Below, one piece after another: positions 8,659-17,550 of a stretch of 64,000 nucleotides of DNA. Origin of the DNA: Hymenobacter sediminicola (GTDB taxonomy: Bacteria; Bacteroidota; Bacteroidia; Cytophagales; Hymenobacteraceae). Below the pieces are notes generated by a model, which was not told the DNA's origin, searched no databases, and saw only the letters and a list, made by a program, of their open reading frames with translations. Numbering within the stretch: the first letter of the stretch is position 1; each line of letters begins with the position of its first letter. The DNA lies in the NCBI RefSeq assembly GCF_014250515.1, contig NZ_CP060202.1, forward strand, positions 1,113,001 to 1,177,000, read 5' to 3'. The position numbers were made by a program, and so were the translations under genes.

Positions 8659-8928
8659 ATGGCTCTTTGTGCTCATCTGTCGGCGCTTGATGCCGACAAC
8701 CTCTTGGTACCGGATCAGCTTATCTGCCCCGAGTGCGTCGCCCTCGGCGACCGTTGGGTACACCTGCGCACATGCCAGACGTGCGGCCACGTCGGCTGCT
8801 GCGACGACTCCAAGAACAAGCACGCAACCAAGCATTTTCATGCTACCCAGCATCCGGTAGTTGCCTCCGCCGAGCTTGGCGAGCAGTGGGTGTGGTGCTA
8901 CGTCGACGAGCAAATGGCGGAGTACTGA
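8659..8928 (+). CDS. UBP-type zinc finger protein
   Basis: 89 residues made up of one ZnF-UBP domain: CAHL near the start, then CPECVALGDRWVHLRTCQTCGHVGCCDDSKNKHATKHF and TQHPVV, with the full Cys/His ligand set. In eukaryotes this fold binds the ubiquitin C-terminus; bacterial stand-alone versions have no ubiquitin partner and their role is unknown. It is the last gene of the small OsmC group and is followed by a strong terminator. Confident as to domain, not function. Confidence 0.88.
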   Translation: MALCAHLSALDADNLLVPDQLICPECVALGDRWVHLRTCQTCGHVGCCDDSKNKHATKHFHATQHPVVASAELGEQWVWCYVDEQMAEY

Positions 8929-8979
8929 GGCTACATGGTAGGCATATTGCTACTTCCCATTCAACAAATCCTTTCGAAC

Positions 8980-9020
8980 AGAAAAGCGCCTCCCACTGCC
9001 AATGGGAGGCGCTTTTCTGT
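8980..9020. terminator. Bidirectional terminator between the UBP zinc-finger gene and serS
   Basis: AGAAAAGCGCCTCCCA and TGGGAGGCGCTTTTCT form a long perfect stem with A and T runs on the two sides. It serves the convergent genes on either side. Confidence 0.88.
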
Positions 9021-9057
9021 TACTGAAAGCCGAATAGCTAGTGGTGAGAATAAGATT

Positions 9058-10332
9058 CTAACCGATTTTGCTGAACCCGCAGTAAGAGTGCAACACTTCC
9101 GGCAGATGAATACCATCTTCCTGCTGGTTGTTTTCGAGCAGGGCCGCCACAATGCGGGGCAGGGCCAGAGCCGAGCCGTTGAGCGTGTGCAGCAGTTGCG
9201 GTTTGCCGTTTTCGGTGCGGTAGCGCAGTTTCAGGCGGTTGGCCTGGTAGGTTTCGAAGTTCGATGCCGAACTGACTTCCAGCCAACGCTGCTGAGCGGC
9301 GCTCCACACTTCCAGGTCGAAGGTGAGGGCGGACGTGAAGCCCATGTCGCCGCCGCAGAGGCGCAGCACGCGGTAGGGAAGGCCCAGCTTCTGCAACAGC
9401 CCTTCGATGTGGGCTACCATGCCTTCCAGCGCCTCGTAGCTGTTCTCCGGCTGCGTAATCTGCACAATTTCTACTTTGTCGAACTGATGCAGGCGGTTGA
9501 GGCCGCGCACGTGCGCACCCCAGGAGCCAGCCTCCCGGCGGAAACACGGCGTGTAACCGGCATTCCGGATGGGCAGCTGGTCAACGGGCACTATTTCGTC
9601 GCGGTACAGGTTTGTGATGGGAACCTCAGCTGTCGGAATCAGGTACAGGTCGTCGGCGGTGGCGTGGTACATCTGACCTTCCTTATCGGGTAGCTGACCG
9701 GTGCCGTAGCCGCTGGCCTCGTTTACCAGAATCGGCGGCTGAATCTCTGTGTAGCTGGCATTACGTGCCTCGTCCAAGAAAAAGTTGATGAGGGCACGCT
9801 GCAGACGGGCGCCTTGGCCTTTGTACACCGGAAAGCCCGCGCCGGTAATCTTGTTGCCCAGGGCGAAATCAATGATGTCGTACTGCTCAATCAGGTCCCA
9901 GTGCGGTTTAGCGGCCGCATACAGTTCCGGCTTATTGCCTACTTCCCGCACTACTTCGTTGTCATCGGCCGAAAAACCGGCTGGTACGCTGCTATGGGGC
10001 AGGTTGGGCAGCTTGTAGAGGGTCTGTTGCAGCTCTTTCTCTACCTCAATCAGTTCCTCGGTGTGCGCTTTGGTGTGTTGCTTCAGTTCGGCAGTACGGG
10101 CCTTCAAAACCTCGGCTTCGGCTTTGTTGCCGGCTTTCATGAGGCCCCCAATCTGCCGGGCCAGCTCGTTCGCCTCCGCTTGAGCCGAGTCGTGGGAGGT
10201 TTGCAGATCTTTCCGGCGCTGGTCGAGCGTCAGGATGGCCTGCACGTCGGCTTCGGCAGTTTTATAATTTCTCTTGGCCAGGCCCGCCAGCACGGCCTCG
10301 GTGTGTTCTTTCAGGACAGAAACTTGCAGCAT
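9058..10332 (-). CDS. serS: Serine--tRNA ligase
   Basis: 424 residues, the normal length for bacterial SerRS; charges tRNA-Ser in the cytoplasm. The N-terminal part is the long antiparallel coiled coil that grips the tRNA variable arm (about residues 25-105, for example LDQRRKDLQTSHDSAQAEANEL). Class II catalytic motifs are present: motif 2 around CFRREAGSWGAHVRGLNRLHQF and motif 3 around ALALPRIVAALLENNQQEDG, with the serine pocket near LEVSSASNFETYQANRL. Start: ATG at 10332 (MLQVSVLKEH) matches the family N-terminus; an in-frame ATG 27 bases upstream is less likely. A TACTTTTG -7 box lies 30 bases upstream of the start. Divergent from rho. Confidence 0.97.
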   Translation of the reverse strand: MLQVSVLKEHTEAVLAGLAKRNYKTAEADVQAILTLDQRRKDLQTSHDSAQAEANELARQIGGLMKAGNKAEAEVLKARTAELKQHTKAHTEELIEVEKELQQTLYKLPNLPHSSVPAGFSADDNEVVREVGNKPELYAAAKPHWDLIEQYDIIDFALGNKITGAGFPVYKGQGARLQRALINFFLDEARNASYTEIQPPILVNEASGYGTGQLPDKEGQMYHATADDLYLIPTAEVPITNLYRDEIVPVDQLPIRNAGYTPCFRREAGSWGAHVRGLNRLHQFDKVEIVQITQPENSYEALEGMVAHIEGLLQKLGLPYRVLRLCGGDMGFTSALTFDLEVWSAAQQRWLEVSSASNFETYQANRLKLRYRTENGKPQLLHTLNGSALALPRIVAALLENNQQEDGIHLPEVLHSYCGFSKIG

Positions 10333-10361
10333 AACGGCAGAAAACGCAGGATGTAACACGG

Positions 10362-10369
10362 CAAAAGTA
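10362..10369 (-). promoter_or_regulatory. Putative -7 box for serS
   Basis: TACTTTTG on the minus strand fits TAnnTTTG. It lies 30 bases before the serS start, which supports the ATG at 10332. No convincing -33 element was found. Confidence 0.45.
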
Positions 10370-10817
10370 GAGTAATGATTTCGCAGATTCTACGGCTGCT
10401 GTATATTCAGCCGGTAAATTATGCTGCTGGCCCCGCCAACCAAATCTTCCCTTCGTTCGTTCTCAAGTCACTCGCTCCAACCACTTTCCGCATTGCCGGG
10501 TCTGCCAGACAGGAATTGGAGGGGAAACAAATACTTTGAAATTCGTAGAATCTGCAAAATCCGTATTCCGGTTTGGCAGTTCGGCCGTATTACGCTAACA
10601 TTGCGCTAGTAAGCCGGCTGCTGATGCCGGGCCCGTCGATGATTTTCATCTGTCCGGCCCGCGGTTATTTTCCAGCACCACCCGCCCATTACCACCCTTT
10701 TCGATTCTCTGCCGTGCTGAATGCCGCTGCTGCGGCTCCCGGGCATTGCCACATTCGCGGCAATGTGCCGCTGTTGGTTGTGCTTCCGCCTGATTTTTCC
10801 TCCCCCTCATTGCCCTT
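10370..10817. other. Long divergent intergenic region and rho leader
   Basis: About 450 bases between serS and rho. Two short plus-strand ORFs here (10421-10609 and one running into rho) have no recognisable features and are not called. A hairpin with arms CATTGCC and GGCAATG (10744-10765) lies about 50 bases upstream of the rho ATG. Rho genes are commonly autoregulated through their leaders, so a regulatory 5' UTR is plausible here but unproven. Confidence 0.45.
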
Positions 10818-12962
10818 ATGTACACTATCGAAGAGTTAAAAGACCGTTTGCTTTCTGATCTGAAAGAAATTGCGGAAGAACTCAACGTTGGCAACTTCAA
10901 GAAATTAAGCAAGCAGGATCTGATTTATAAGATTCTCGATCAGCAGGCCGTATTGCCTGCCGACAAGCTTCCCCTTAAAGTAAAACCAGCTGCCAAAGCG
11001 CGTCTGGAGCCGGCTTTTTCTGACGTAGCCGCCCCAACAACAGCTGCCGATGTTGCGGTTGCGCCGGCCCCACGGCCCGTTGCGGTCCGCTCGCGCGCTG
11101 CCAAAGCGCCGGCCGCCAAAACTGCTACTGTAGCCGCTGAGCCATCTGCACCTATTGCCGAGCCCTTGGTAGCACCCGCTCCGGTAGAGGCACCCGCACT
11201 CATTGCTGCTCCTGCTACGGAGGTAGCCGCTGAGCCTGCAGTTGCTGCCGAGCGCCCGGTAAAGCCATATCAACGGCCTGAGCGCCGGACCCGGGAGAAT
11301 ACGGGCCGTGGCAGCCGCATTGCCGGCGCTGCCGAAGAATCGGCCGCAGCTATGCCTTCCCAGGCTGCTGAGCTGACTGCTGTGGCATCACCAGCCCAAG
11401 TAGTTGCTGATGTAGTAGAAACAGCAGTTCCTGCTGAAACTGTTGCCACCGAAACGGCTCCCGCTCCCCGCATTTTCCGCCCCGAGCGCCAGGAATCATT
11501 GCCACGGCCGCTACGTGACCAGCCCCGTGAGCGGGAAGGCCGCGACGGACGGGACCTGCGCAACGGTAGCAGCGACGTGGCTCGCCCGACGGATATTCCG
11601 CGCGAGTTACGCCCCGACCAGCAGCCTCGTACAGACCGCCCAGAGCGGGACCCAAACCGCCCGTTGCGAGACCAGACCCGCACAGACCGTCCGGAGCGGG
11701 ATGGCCTTCGCCCAGAGCGTGACAGCAACCGCCCTGACCGGGAGCAGCGCCGTGAGGACCGCTACGCCGCTCGGGAGCAGCAGCGGCAGCAGCGCCAGGA
11801 AGGCGGCCAGCAACAACAGCCTCAGCAGCGTCCCCGCAACGATTTTGATATCGTGATAGAGGGCGAGGGCACGCTGGAAATGATGCCCGATGGTGGCTAC
11901 GGTTTCCTGCGCAGCCCGTTCTACAACTACCTTTCCTCGCCCGACGACATTTATGTGGCGCCGCAGCAGGTGAAGCAGTTCTCGCTGAAAGCCGGCGACA
12001 CGGTGAAATGCACTATTCGTCCACCGCGTGAAGGGGAGAAGTATTTTGCACTGGTTGGCGTAGAGACCATCAACGGACGGGCCGTGGAAGAAGCACGTGA
12101 CCGGGTGCCTTTCAGCAGCCTCACGCCGCTTTTCGCGGAAGAGCGCCTGAAGCTTTCCACCAAATCAAGCCAGTACAGCACCCGCATCCTAGACCTGTTT
12201 GCCCCTATCGGCAAAGGCCAGCGGGGCCTGATTGTGGCGCAGCCCAAAACCGGTAAGACGGTGCTGCTGCAGGAAATTGCCAACGCCATCAGCGAAAACC
12301 ACCCCGAGGTGTACCTGATGATTCTGCTGATTGATGAACGCCCGGAAGAAGTAACGGATATGGCCCGCTCGGTGAAAGCCGAAGTGCTCAGTTCCACCTT
12401 CGACGAAACCGCTGACCGCCACGTGAAAATTGCCAGCATTGCGCTAGATAAGGCCAAGCGCCTCGTAGAGTGTGGCCACGATGTCGTGATTCTGCTCGAC
12501 TCGATTACGCGCCTGGCGCGGGCTTACAATACGGTGCAGCCCGCTTCCGGCAAGATTCTCTCGGGTGGTGTAGATGCCAATGCACTGCACAAGCCCAAGC
12601 GTTTCTTTGGGGCGGCCCGCAACGTGGAAAACGGTGGCTCGCTCACCATCATTGCCACCGCCCTCATCGAAACCGGCTCCAAGATGGACGAGGTAATCTT
12701 TGAGGAATTCAAAGGTACTGGCAACATGGAACTGCAGCTGGACCGCAAACTGGCCAACAAGCGCATTTTCCCCGCCATCGATGTGCCGGCTTCCGGTACG
12801 CGCCGCGAAGACTTGCTTATGAGCAAGGAAGAGCTGAGCCGTATCTGGGTGCTGCGCAAATTCATGGCCGACATGACGCCCGCTGAAGCCATGGAGTTCC
12901 TCAAAGACCGCATGAAAGGTACCCGTGACAACAGCGAATTTCTGCTGGCTATGAACGGGTAA
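10818..12962 (+). CDS. rho: Transcription termination factor Rho with long disordered insertion
   Basis: 714 residues, against roughly 420 for E. coli Rho. Order: an N-terminal SAP-like helical domain (residues 1-45, [21 protein letters not shown]), a long low-complexity insert (about 50-340), first Ala/Pro-rich and then Arg/Asp/Gln-rich with repeats like [16 protein letters not shown], next the primary RNA-binding domain ([17 protein letters not shown]), and the hexameric ATPase (Walker A QPKTGKT, Lys480; Walker [18 protein letters not shown]-loop region [21 protein letters not shown]-loop [11 protein letters not shown]). It is a helicase that unwinds transcripts and terminates RNA polymerase. 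The insert is typical of Bacteroidota Rho. All catalytic motifs look intact. ATG at 10818. Confidence 0.97.
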   Translation: MYTIEELKDRLLSDLKEIAEELNVGNFKKLSKQDLIYKILDQQAVLPADKLPLKVKPAAKARLEPAFSDVAAPTTAADVAVAPAPRPVAVRSRAAKAPAAKTATVAAEPSAPIAEPLVAPAPVEAPALIAAPATEVAAEPAVAAERPVKPYQRPERRTRENTGRGSRIAGAAEESAAAMPSQAAELTAVASPAQVVADVVETAVPAETVATETAPAPRIFRPERQESLPRPLRDQPREREGRDGRDLRNGSSDVARPTDIPRELRPDQQPRTDRPERDPNRPLRDQTRTDRPERDGLRPERDSNRPDREQRREDRYAAREQQRQQRQEGGQQQQPQQRPRNDFDIVIEGEGTLEMMPDGGYGFLRSPFYNYLSSPDDIYVAPQQVKQFSLKAGDTVKCTIRPPREGEKYFALVGVETINGRAVEEARDRVPFSSLTPLFAEERLKLSTKSSQYSTRILDLFAPIGKGQRGLIVAQPKTGKTVLLQEIANAISENHPEVYLMILLIDERPEEVTDMARSVKAEVLSSTFDETADRHVKIASIALDKAKRLVECGHDVVILLDSITRLARAYNTVQPASGKILSGGVDANALHKPKRFFGAARNVENGGSLTIIATALIETGSKMDEVIFEEFKGTGNMELQLDRKLANKRIFPAIDVPASGTRREDLLMSKEELSRIWVLRKFMADMTPAEAMEFLKDRMKGTRDNSEFLLAMNG

Positions 12963-12986
12963 TTACCTTCTGTTGCCTACTTGATT

Positions 12987-13093
12987 CTGTCATCCTGAGC
13001 AAAGCGAAAGACCTCACGACAAAACGAACTGTTATTGCGACAATCGTTATGTGTGGTAAGGTCCTTCGCGCTGTTCGGGATGACAGTTTTTTG
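12987..13093. repeat. REP-like inverted repeat (GTCATCC...GGATGAC) downstream of rho, possible terminator
   Basis: Imperfect arms of about 28 bases: CTGTCATCCTGAGC with AAAGCGAAAGACCT on the left, and AGGTCCTTCGCGCTGTTCGG followed by GATGACAG on the right, then a T run. The wording is that of a widespread dispersed repeat in Hymenobacter-like genomes. It can also end rho transcription. A shorter relative (ACCGTCATTCC...GGAATGACGGT) lies at 49051-49096. Confidence 0.7.
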
Positions 13094-13120
13094 TTTACTC
13101 ATTTCAACAATTGATTTCCG

Positions 13121-13777
13121 ATGCCCCAACACCAGCCTGCCGACCGTCCCGAACTGCTTTACCTGTTTGATCCGCTCTGCGGCTGGTGCTATGGCATGAG
13201 CCCGGTGATACAGCGGGTGCAGCAGGAGTTTGCGGGGCAGCTTGATGTGTCGGTGCTGTGCGGCGGCATGGTGCTAGGCGAGCAGGTAGGCCCTATCCGC
13301 CACGACTGGCAGTATATCAGCGGTGCGCTGCAGCAGGTGGAGCGTGTTACCGGTGTAGAGTTCGGGGCTGCGTTTCGGGCGCTGGGCGAGGAGGGAAGCT
13401 ACGTGCAGGACTCGGAGCCGCCCAGCTGGGCTATCAACGTGTTTCGCCAGCTCAACCAAAGCCAGACGGCCCGCTTCGCACACGACATCCAGGTAGCCTA
13501 TTTCCGCGACGGGGCCGACCTGAACGAACCGAAAACCTACCTGCCACTAGCTACGGCGTACGGTGTTGATGGGGCCGACTTTCTGCGTCGCCTCACGTTG
13601 CCGGAAACCGCCCTGGCTACACGCCAAGAGTTTGCTGCAGTAGCAAAAATTGGGTTGCAGGGGTTTCCTACCGCCATTCTGCGGGTTGGGAGCCAAGGGT
13701 ATGTACTGGCGCGGGGCTATCAGCCGTACGAAACGTTTGCCGAAGGGCTTCGCCAGGCGCTAGAGCAGGCAGAGTAA
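13121..13777 (+). CDS. DsbA/FrnE-like thioredoxin-fold protein
   Basis: 218 residues with a thioredoxin-fold active site CGWC (LLYLFDPLCGWCYGMSPV, about residues 20-30) and a helical insertion typical of the DsbA family. The cis-Pro loop is likely GLQGFPTAIL near residue 188. There is no signal peptide, so this is a cytoplasmic FrnE/2-hydroxychromene-isomerase-like member rather than a periplasmic oxidase. Role: thiol-disulfide exchange or oxidative-stress protection, inferred from the family. Monocistronic, with its own terminator at 13800. Confidence 0.85.
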   Translation: MPQHQPADRPELLYLFDPLCGWCYGMSPVIQRVQQEFAGQLDVSVLCGGMVLGEQVGPIRHDWQYISGALQQVERVTGVEFGAAFRALGEEGSYVQDSEPPSWAINVFRQLNQSQTARFAHDIQVAYFRDGADLNEPKTYLPLATAYGVDGADFLRRLTLPETALATRQEFAAVAKIGLQGFPTAILRVGSQGYVLARGYQPYETFAEGLRQALEQAE

Positions 13778-13797
13778 ATTATTACGCTTGCAAAACA

Positions 13798-13836
13798 GAA
13801 GGCGTCTTCTCTATTGGTAGAGAAGACGCCTTTTTC
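13798..13836. terminator. Terminator between the DsbA-like gene and a convergent lipoprotein gene
   Basis: A 13-bp stem, GGCGTCTTCTCTA with TAGAGAAGACGCC, followed by TTTTT; A-rich on the other side, so it works in both directions. Confidence 0.88.
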
Positions 13837-13852
13837 ATAACTGGTAACTTAC

Positions 13853-14476
13853 CTAGCTGCCCAGGCCGGGTAGCTGCACCACCTGCTTGGTGCGGGGCGA
13901 ATACGCAATGCGCCGCCGGTCTTCCTTGCCTACCAGATACACAAACCCTACCGCATCGGGACGTTTCTGGATATCTTCCCACGTTGCCCGGTCAGCACCG
14001 CCTTCCTGGTAGGTATCTTTGGCGGCCAGAGCGGGCTTGCGGAAGTTTTTTTCGGCGAAAAACTCATCCATGCGGCGCCGGATATAAGCTTCGCGCTCCG
14101 CAGGAGTGACGGTTGGTGTCTTCATCTCATTCACCATGCTGGCTTCCAGATCAGCAGGAGTAAGTATTTCGCGGAAGATAACCTGGCCGGCAGCGTCTGT
14201 GATGGTGAAGGTGATTTCGCCGGTTAGCACGTCCTTGCCGCGCAACGTCAGCCGAAATTCATCCGGAGAAGCCGGCGCAGAAAATACATGGCGGCTACGG
14301 ACGGTTTTGAGCGTATCGGACTGCGGTGTGGTGGCGCGGGCCCGGGCGGTATCCATCGGCTCCAGCCGCGTTACGGTATCGGGCGTAGTTGCGGAGGCTG
14401 GTGGGGCCTGCCGCGTATCGGGCGTGGAGCAAGCAACCAACAGGCCGAAAAGCGGAAAAAGTAACGCGGTACGCAT
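13853..14476 (-). CDS. Lipoprotein of unknown function
   Basis: 207 residues with a lipoprotein signal peptide (LFGLLVACST, Cys at residue 16). A low-complexity Pro/Thr/Ala linker follows, then a globular part with beta strands (FRLTLRGKDVLTGEITFTITD, GQVIFREILTPADLE), a helical stretch (TPAEREAYIRRRMDEFFAEKNF) and a C-terminal segment DAVGFVYLVGKEDRRRIAYSP. No family recognised. It probably faces the periplasm. The ATG at 14476 is the only start that yields the signal peptide. Confidence 0.7.
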   Translation of the reverse strand: MRTALLFPLFGLLVACSTPDTRQAPPASATTPDTVTRLEPMDTARARATTPQSDTLKTVRSRHVFSAPASPDEFRLTLRGKDVLTGEITFTITDAAGQVIFREILTPADLEASMVNEMKTPTVTPAEREAYIRRRMDEFFAEKNFRKPALAAKDTYQEGGADRATWEDIQKRPDAVGFVYLVGKEDRRRIAYSPRTKQVVQLPGLGS

Positions 14477-14561
14477 GGCAAGACAGAGCTGATAGTTTCT
14501 GCCGCCAATACGCGGTTTGCTTCATTTGTGTTGAGTAGCAACTGGGAAGGAGGCGGCCATG

Positions 14562-15434
14562 TTACCAGAGTAGCATCAGAATAAAAGCCACGCTCAGGCA
14601 CACTGATGATACTTGGTTCATGCGCATGGTATGCTCGAAATCGGCAGCAGATGGGTTGCGCCACACCGCCCAGGCCCAGCGGCTAAACAGAAAAACGACC
14701 GGCCCGGTAGCCACCAGAAAAATAAGCAGATGCCTGATTTCCTGGCGCAGCCACAGCGCATACGCCAGCATGGCCGCGCCCGTGAGCAAGCCAATAGCTG
14801 CAAACACAAACGTACCGCGGATACCCAACAACAGACTCAGTGTCCGGTCGCCCCGGCGAGCATCCTCTTGGTGCTGGTACACTTGTGTAAGCGGGTAGGA
14901 ACCGCACAGAAACAGGCTGCTCACAAGGGCCAGCAGCAGGTTGGTAGGTTCTGCAATGGCATCCCAGGAAGCCCCAACGCCCACCTGCGTCATCAGGAAC
15001 GTGAAGGCACCCTGGAATACTACCACCACCAGCGTGCTAAGTAGTGGGTATTTCTTGAGCCGGATACCTTCGTAACTGTAGGCTTTCGAAACCAGCAGAT
15101 AGACGGCGACCAGCAGGCCAAACCACGGGTTCAGGAGCACGCCGCCCAGCACGGCCAGCCCATCGAACAGATACACCAGATGCAGCAGCTCCACCGATAC
15201 TTTGGGCGGGTGTTGCAGACCACCAATGCTGCCTTCGTCCCGGTCATAGTAGGAGTTATAGCCGTTAGAAGCCGGGTAAGCCAGCAGGTGCAGCACCACA
15301 AACGCGCCTCCGGCCCGCCACCCACTAATCGGCTCCCGCAGGGCACTCAGCCCAAACCAGAAAATGGGCATTAGGTACACAGAAAACGGAATGCGCAGCA
15401 GCGGGAGGGCTTTGCGGTAGTTAGGTAGTAGCAA
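14562..15434 (-). CDS. UbiA-family prenyltransferase-like membrane protein
   Basis: About 290 residues with eight or nine predicted membrane segments. Both Asp-rich motifs of the UbiA superfamily can be seen: NSYYDRDEG (NxxxDxxxD) near residue 88, and a second one, YQHQEDARRGDRT. UbiA enzymes transfer prenyl chains to aromatic or other acceptors inside the membrane (quinone, heme O or lipid synthesis); the acceptor here is unknown. Start: the frame is open to 15530, but the extra N-terminus there looks non-coding; the TTG at 15434 leads straight into LLLPNYRKALPLLRIPF, the usual beginning. It lies downstream of a methyltransferase, a pairing seen in quinone-type pathways. Confidence 0.82.
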   Translation of the reverse strand: MLLPNYRKALPLLRIPFSVYLMPIFWFGLSALREPISGWRAGGAFVVLHLLAYPASNGYNSYYDRDEGSIGGLQHPPKVSVELLHLVYLFDGLAVLGGVLLNPWFGLLVAVYLLVSKAYSYEGIRLKKYPLLSTLVVVVFQGAFTFLMTQVGVGASWDAIAEPTNLLLALVSSLFLCGSYPLTQVYQHQEDARRGDRTLSLLLGIRGTFVFAAIGLLTGAAMLAYALWLRQEIRHLLIFLVATGPVVFLFSRWAWAVWRNPSAADFEHTMRMNQVSSVCLSVAFILMLLW

Positions 15435-15540
15435 GTAGCAACGCGGAATTAGGGAGGATGAAGCCCGGTTTGGTGAAGCAAGCAGGCCAAGCAACCCGTT
15501 TGGAGTTGCTGACGCAGTGCCCGGCTTCAAAGAAGCCCCA

Positions 15541-15576
15541 ATTACTCATTACTAATTATCAATTACTAATTACTCG
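15541..15576. repeat. AT-rich short tandem/palindromic spacer (ATTACTAATTA type)
   Basis: Repeated ATTACTCATTACTAATT-like words between the methyltransferase and UbiA genes. The same kind of AT-rich spacer occurs at 35106-35210 and 37680-37710, also between co-directional genes. Confidence 0.5.
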
Positions 15577-16357
15577 CTGGCACCCCAATCAGGTAGGTTA
15601 CCTGCGGGCCCCAGGTGTGGCGGACTTTGCCCGCCTGCCACTCGAAACGGCCTTCCGGATCGGCGCGGCGCGCCAGGGCCAATAGTTGCTCCGGCGGATA
15701 CATGCGCAGTATAGAAACCGTCCCGTCCCAGATAGTAAACAGCGGAATGAGCGGCACTACATAGGTAAACAGCAGTCGGCTGAGCCGAAAAGGCCGGATA
15801 AAGGGAGTGATAAGCAACTGTGCGACGGGCAGCACGGTCCAGGCCAGGAGAATTTCCAGCCACGATTTCCCGGCGCCTTCAAATACCCCAATTCCGGCCT
15901 GCTGCCGCACGGCATCCGCCAGTAGCGCCTCCGCGTGCGGTGGCGCGAAGTGGTGAAAAGCCGAAAATACCGTGCGAAAACCACCCAGTTCGGGCGGTAC
16001 AGCCAATGCGTCTACACTTGCAGGCTCGAAAGAAAGGCCCGGAGTGCGGGCCGATAGCAGCTGCCAGGCTACCGGCTGGGGATACAGATCAGTGAGCGTG
16101 ACTTGGGCATCTGGAAGACCGTTTTCGCGCAGACTACGCAACACGCCTTCGGTGCCGCCACCCGCGCCAGCGCATAGCTCCAGCAGGTGAGTCGCGCGGC
16201 CGGTTTTCAACAGGGCCTCGCGCAGCAGTGGCACAATAGGCTGGTAGGTGCCCAGCGCTGAAATCATGAAGCGCAGGTAGTCCATCATGCCGGCCCGCAC
16301 AACAGCCGGGAACCAAGGTAGGTCTTCAAACTCGAACAGTTGGAGGCGTAGTTTCAC
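15566..16357 (-). CDS. SAM-dependent methyltransferase with membrane-associated segment
   Basis: 263 residues. SAM-binding motif I is LLELCAGAGGGTEG (about residues 57-70), followed by an acidic loop region LTDLYPQPVAW and motif FRTVFSAFHHFAP. The C-terminal third contains two hydrophobic stretches (LEILLAWTVLPVAQLLITPF and LFTYVVPLIPLFTIW) that could be a membrane hairpin, so the substrate may be a lipid. The start is GTG at 16357 (MKLRLQLFEFEDLPWFP). The UbiA-like gene lies downstream on the same strand. The methyltransferase fold is clear; the substrate is unknown. Confidence 0.83.
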   Translation of the reverse strand: MKLRLQLFEFEDLPWFPAVVRAGMMDYLRFMISALGTYQPIVPLLREALLKTGRATHLLELCAGAGGGTEGVLRSLRENGLPDAQVTLTDLYPQPVAWQLLSARTPGLSFEPASVDALAVPPELGGFRTVFSAFHHFAPPHAEALLADAVRQQAGIGVFEGAGKSWLEILLAWTVLPVAQLLITPFIRPFRLSRLLFTYVVPLIPLFTIWDGTVSILRMYPPEQLLALARRADPEGRFEWQAGKVRHTWGPQVTYLIGVPASN

Positions 16358-16440
16358 CCCCGAACATACGCAGAACCCAACCGGCGCGGCTGTGCGCTAC
16401 AGCAAGCCGCCAGATGAATTCCAGAAAGCTCTTGCTGGCC

Positions 16441-16881
16441 TCAGTAGCCGGATTTCCGGCTGTAGTAGTCGTCTTCAATAACATACGTGCCGTTTGCAGC
16501 GCTTCGATGCCGCCAGCGTATGGTCAGGCTTTTCTCCGATAAGCCTAGCACAATACGCTCCTCTAGCGGAATGCCGACGCCTTCCTGAAAGTAGAAGGTT
16601 AGCTGGCGCCCTTGCTGCGCAAACACCAGCGGGGCATAGCGAGTATCGGGCGTGTGATAATTAATTATGGAAGAAGACGCTATGGCCATCGGGGCTACAG
16701 AAGGGGCTGGTGTCCTCTTTTGCACATAAATGCGTTTGTCGGCGCCATCATAGTAGTGCAGCGTGGCACTGGTCAGATTCCACCGGCCTTCCAGGGAAGC
16801 AGGTTCTTCCTTTTTGCAGCTACTGGCACCAAGCAAGGCAAAAAGAGCGAAATACGTTGTACGCGCTATTCGGGTAAGCAT
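16441..16881 (-). CDS. Small lipoprotein, lipocalin-like
   Basis: 146 residues from the ATG at 16881, which opens a lipoprotein signal peptide (FALFALLGASSCKKEE). The mature part starts with LEGRWNLTSATLHYYDG, a beginning typical of small lipocalin-like Bacteroidota lipoproteins, and goes on with alternating beta strands (RQLTFYFQEG, RIVLGLSEKSLTIRWRH). Function unknown. An in-frame upstream start adds 16 residues with no support. Confidence 0.72.
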   Translation of the reverse strand: MLTRIARTTYFALFALLGASSCKKEEPASLEGRWNLTSATLHYYDGADKRIYVQKRTPAPSVAPMAIASSSIINYHTPDTRYAPLVFAQQGRQLTFYFQEGVGIPLEERIVLGLSEKSLTIRWRHRSAANGTYVIEDDYYSRKSGY

Positions 16882-17023
16882 GTCAGCTATAGGAGTAGGG
16901 AATGTGTTAGGGAAACTACTTGAAGACAACCCAGCACAAAAAAAGGGCCACTTACTATCAGATAGGCCACTACCAGCTGACAGCGGCCCGCCGCGCCACG
17001 CCCACCTGGCTCAGGCCCAGCCA

Positions 17024-17476
17024 TCACGCCGCTGCCACCGATGCTACCAGCCACGGCAAGCTCAGGCCGAAAAACAGAACTAGGCTACCTTCCATTCGCT
17101 GCATTATTGGAACGTCAAATATGAAAGGAATGCTTAGGCCGGACTGCCGATACAACTGCCAGAATCCCCAGAAAGCCGCTACGGCTCCTTCGAATACCAG
17201 CGCCGTACCGAGCAGCAGCCCGGCAGTGGAAGTTGCCTCACGGAACACCCGGCGCATCAACGGCAGCCGCACCAGATTGCCCAGTAAGGCCGGCAGTCCG
17301 GCGAGCAGGAATAGAATAACAAGCGTGTAGAGCAGCTCCTCGAATAAGCGGGACAGCCAGTTGGTGCTGTAGTAAAACGACAAGAAAAGCAGGAAAATAG
17401 CTCCTAAGAGCAGCATTCCCCACCACCACGAAAGCCAAAAGTGTCGCTTGGCCAGCGTCCAGGAGTCGGGTTTCAT
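17024..17476 (-). CDS. Four-helix membrane protein of unknown function
   Basis: 150 residues with about four membrane helices (WWWGMLLLGAIFLLFLSFYY, LLYTLVILFLLAGLPALLG, TAGLLLGTALVFEGAVAAF, LVLFFGLSLPWLVASVAA). No family recognised. It is divergent from the 17551 gene; the 74-base gap between them holds a palindromic motif shared with 18607 (see separate entry). Confidence 0.7.
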   Translation of the reverse strand: MKPDSWTLAKRHFWLSWWWGMLLLGAIFLLFLSFYYSTNWLSRLFEELLYTLVILFLLAGLPALLGNLVRLPLMRRVFREATSTAGLLLGTALVFEGAVAAFWGFWQLYRQSGLSIPFIFDVPIMQRMEGSLVLFFGLSLPWLVASVAAA

Positions 17477-17523
17477 AGAATAAATATAGGCTAGTGCTTG
17501 CGAAGGCGAAAAACTTTACTTTG

Positions 17524-17545
17524 CTTTGCAATACAAAGTGCTTTT
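17524..17545 (+). promoter_or_regulatory. Palindromic operator candidate, copy A (CTTTG-N5-CAAAG)
   Basis: CTTTGCAATACAAAG followed by TGCTTTT, ending 6 bases before the ATG at 17551. It matches copy B at 18607-18628 at 20 of 22 positions. Likely binding site of the HTH regulator encoded at 18291 (inference). Confidence 0.6.
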
Positions 17546-17550
17546 TAGAC

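Noticed and set aside
10421..10839. Two small ORFs in the rho leader
   Set aside because: No recognised domain, no start signal and overlap with the rho start; they look like chance open frames.
15434..15530. Longer N-terminus of the UbiA-like protein
   Set aside because: The extra 32 residues read as non-coding sequence and precede the conserved start; the TTG at 15434 is preferred.
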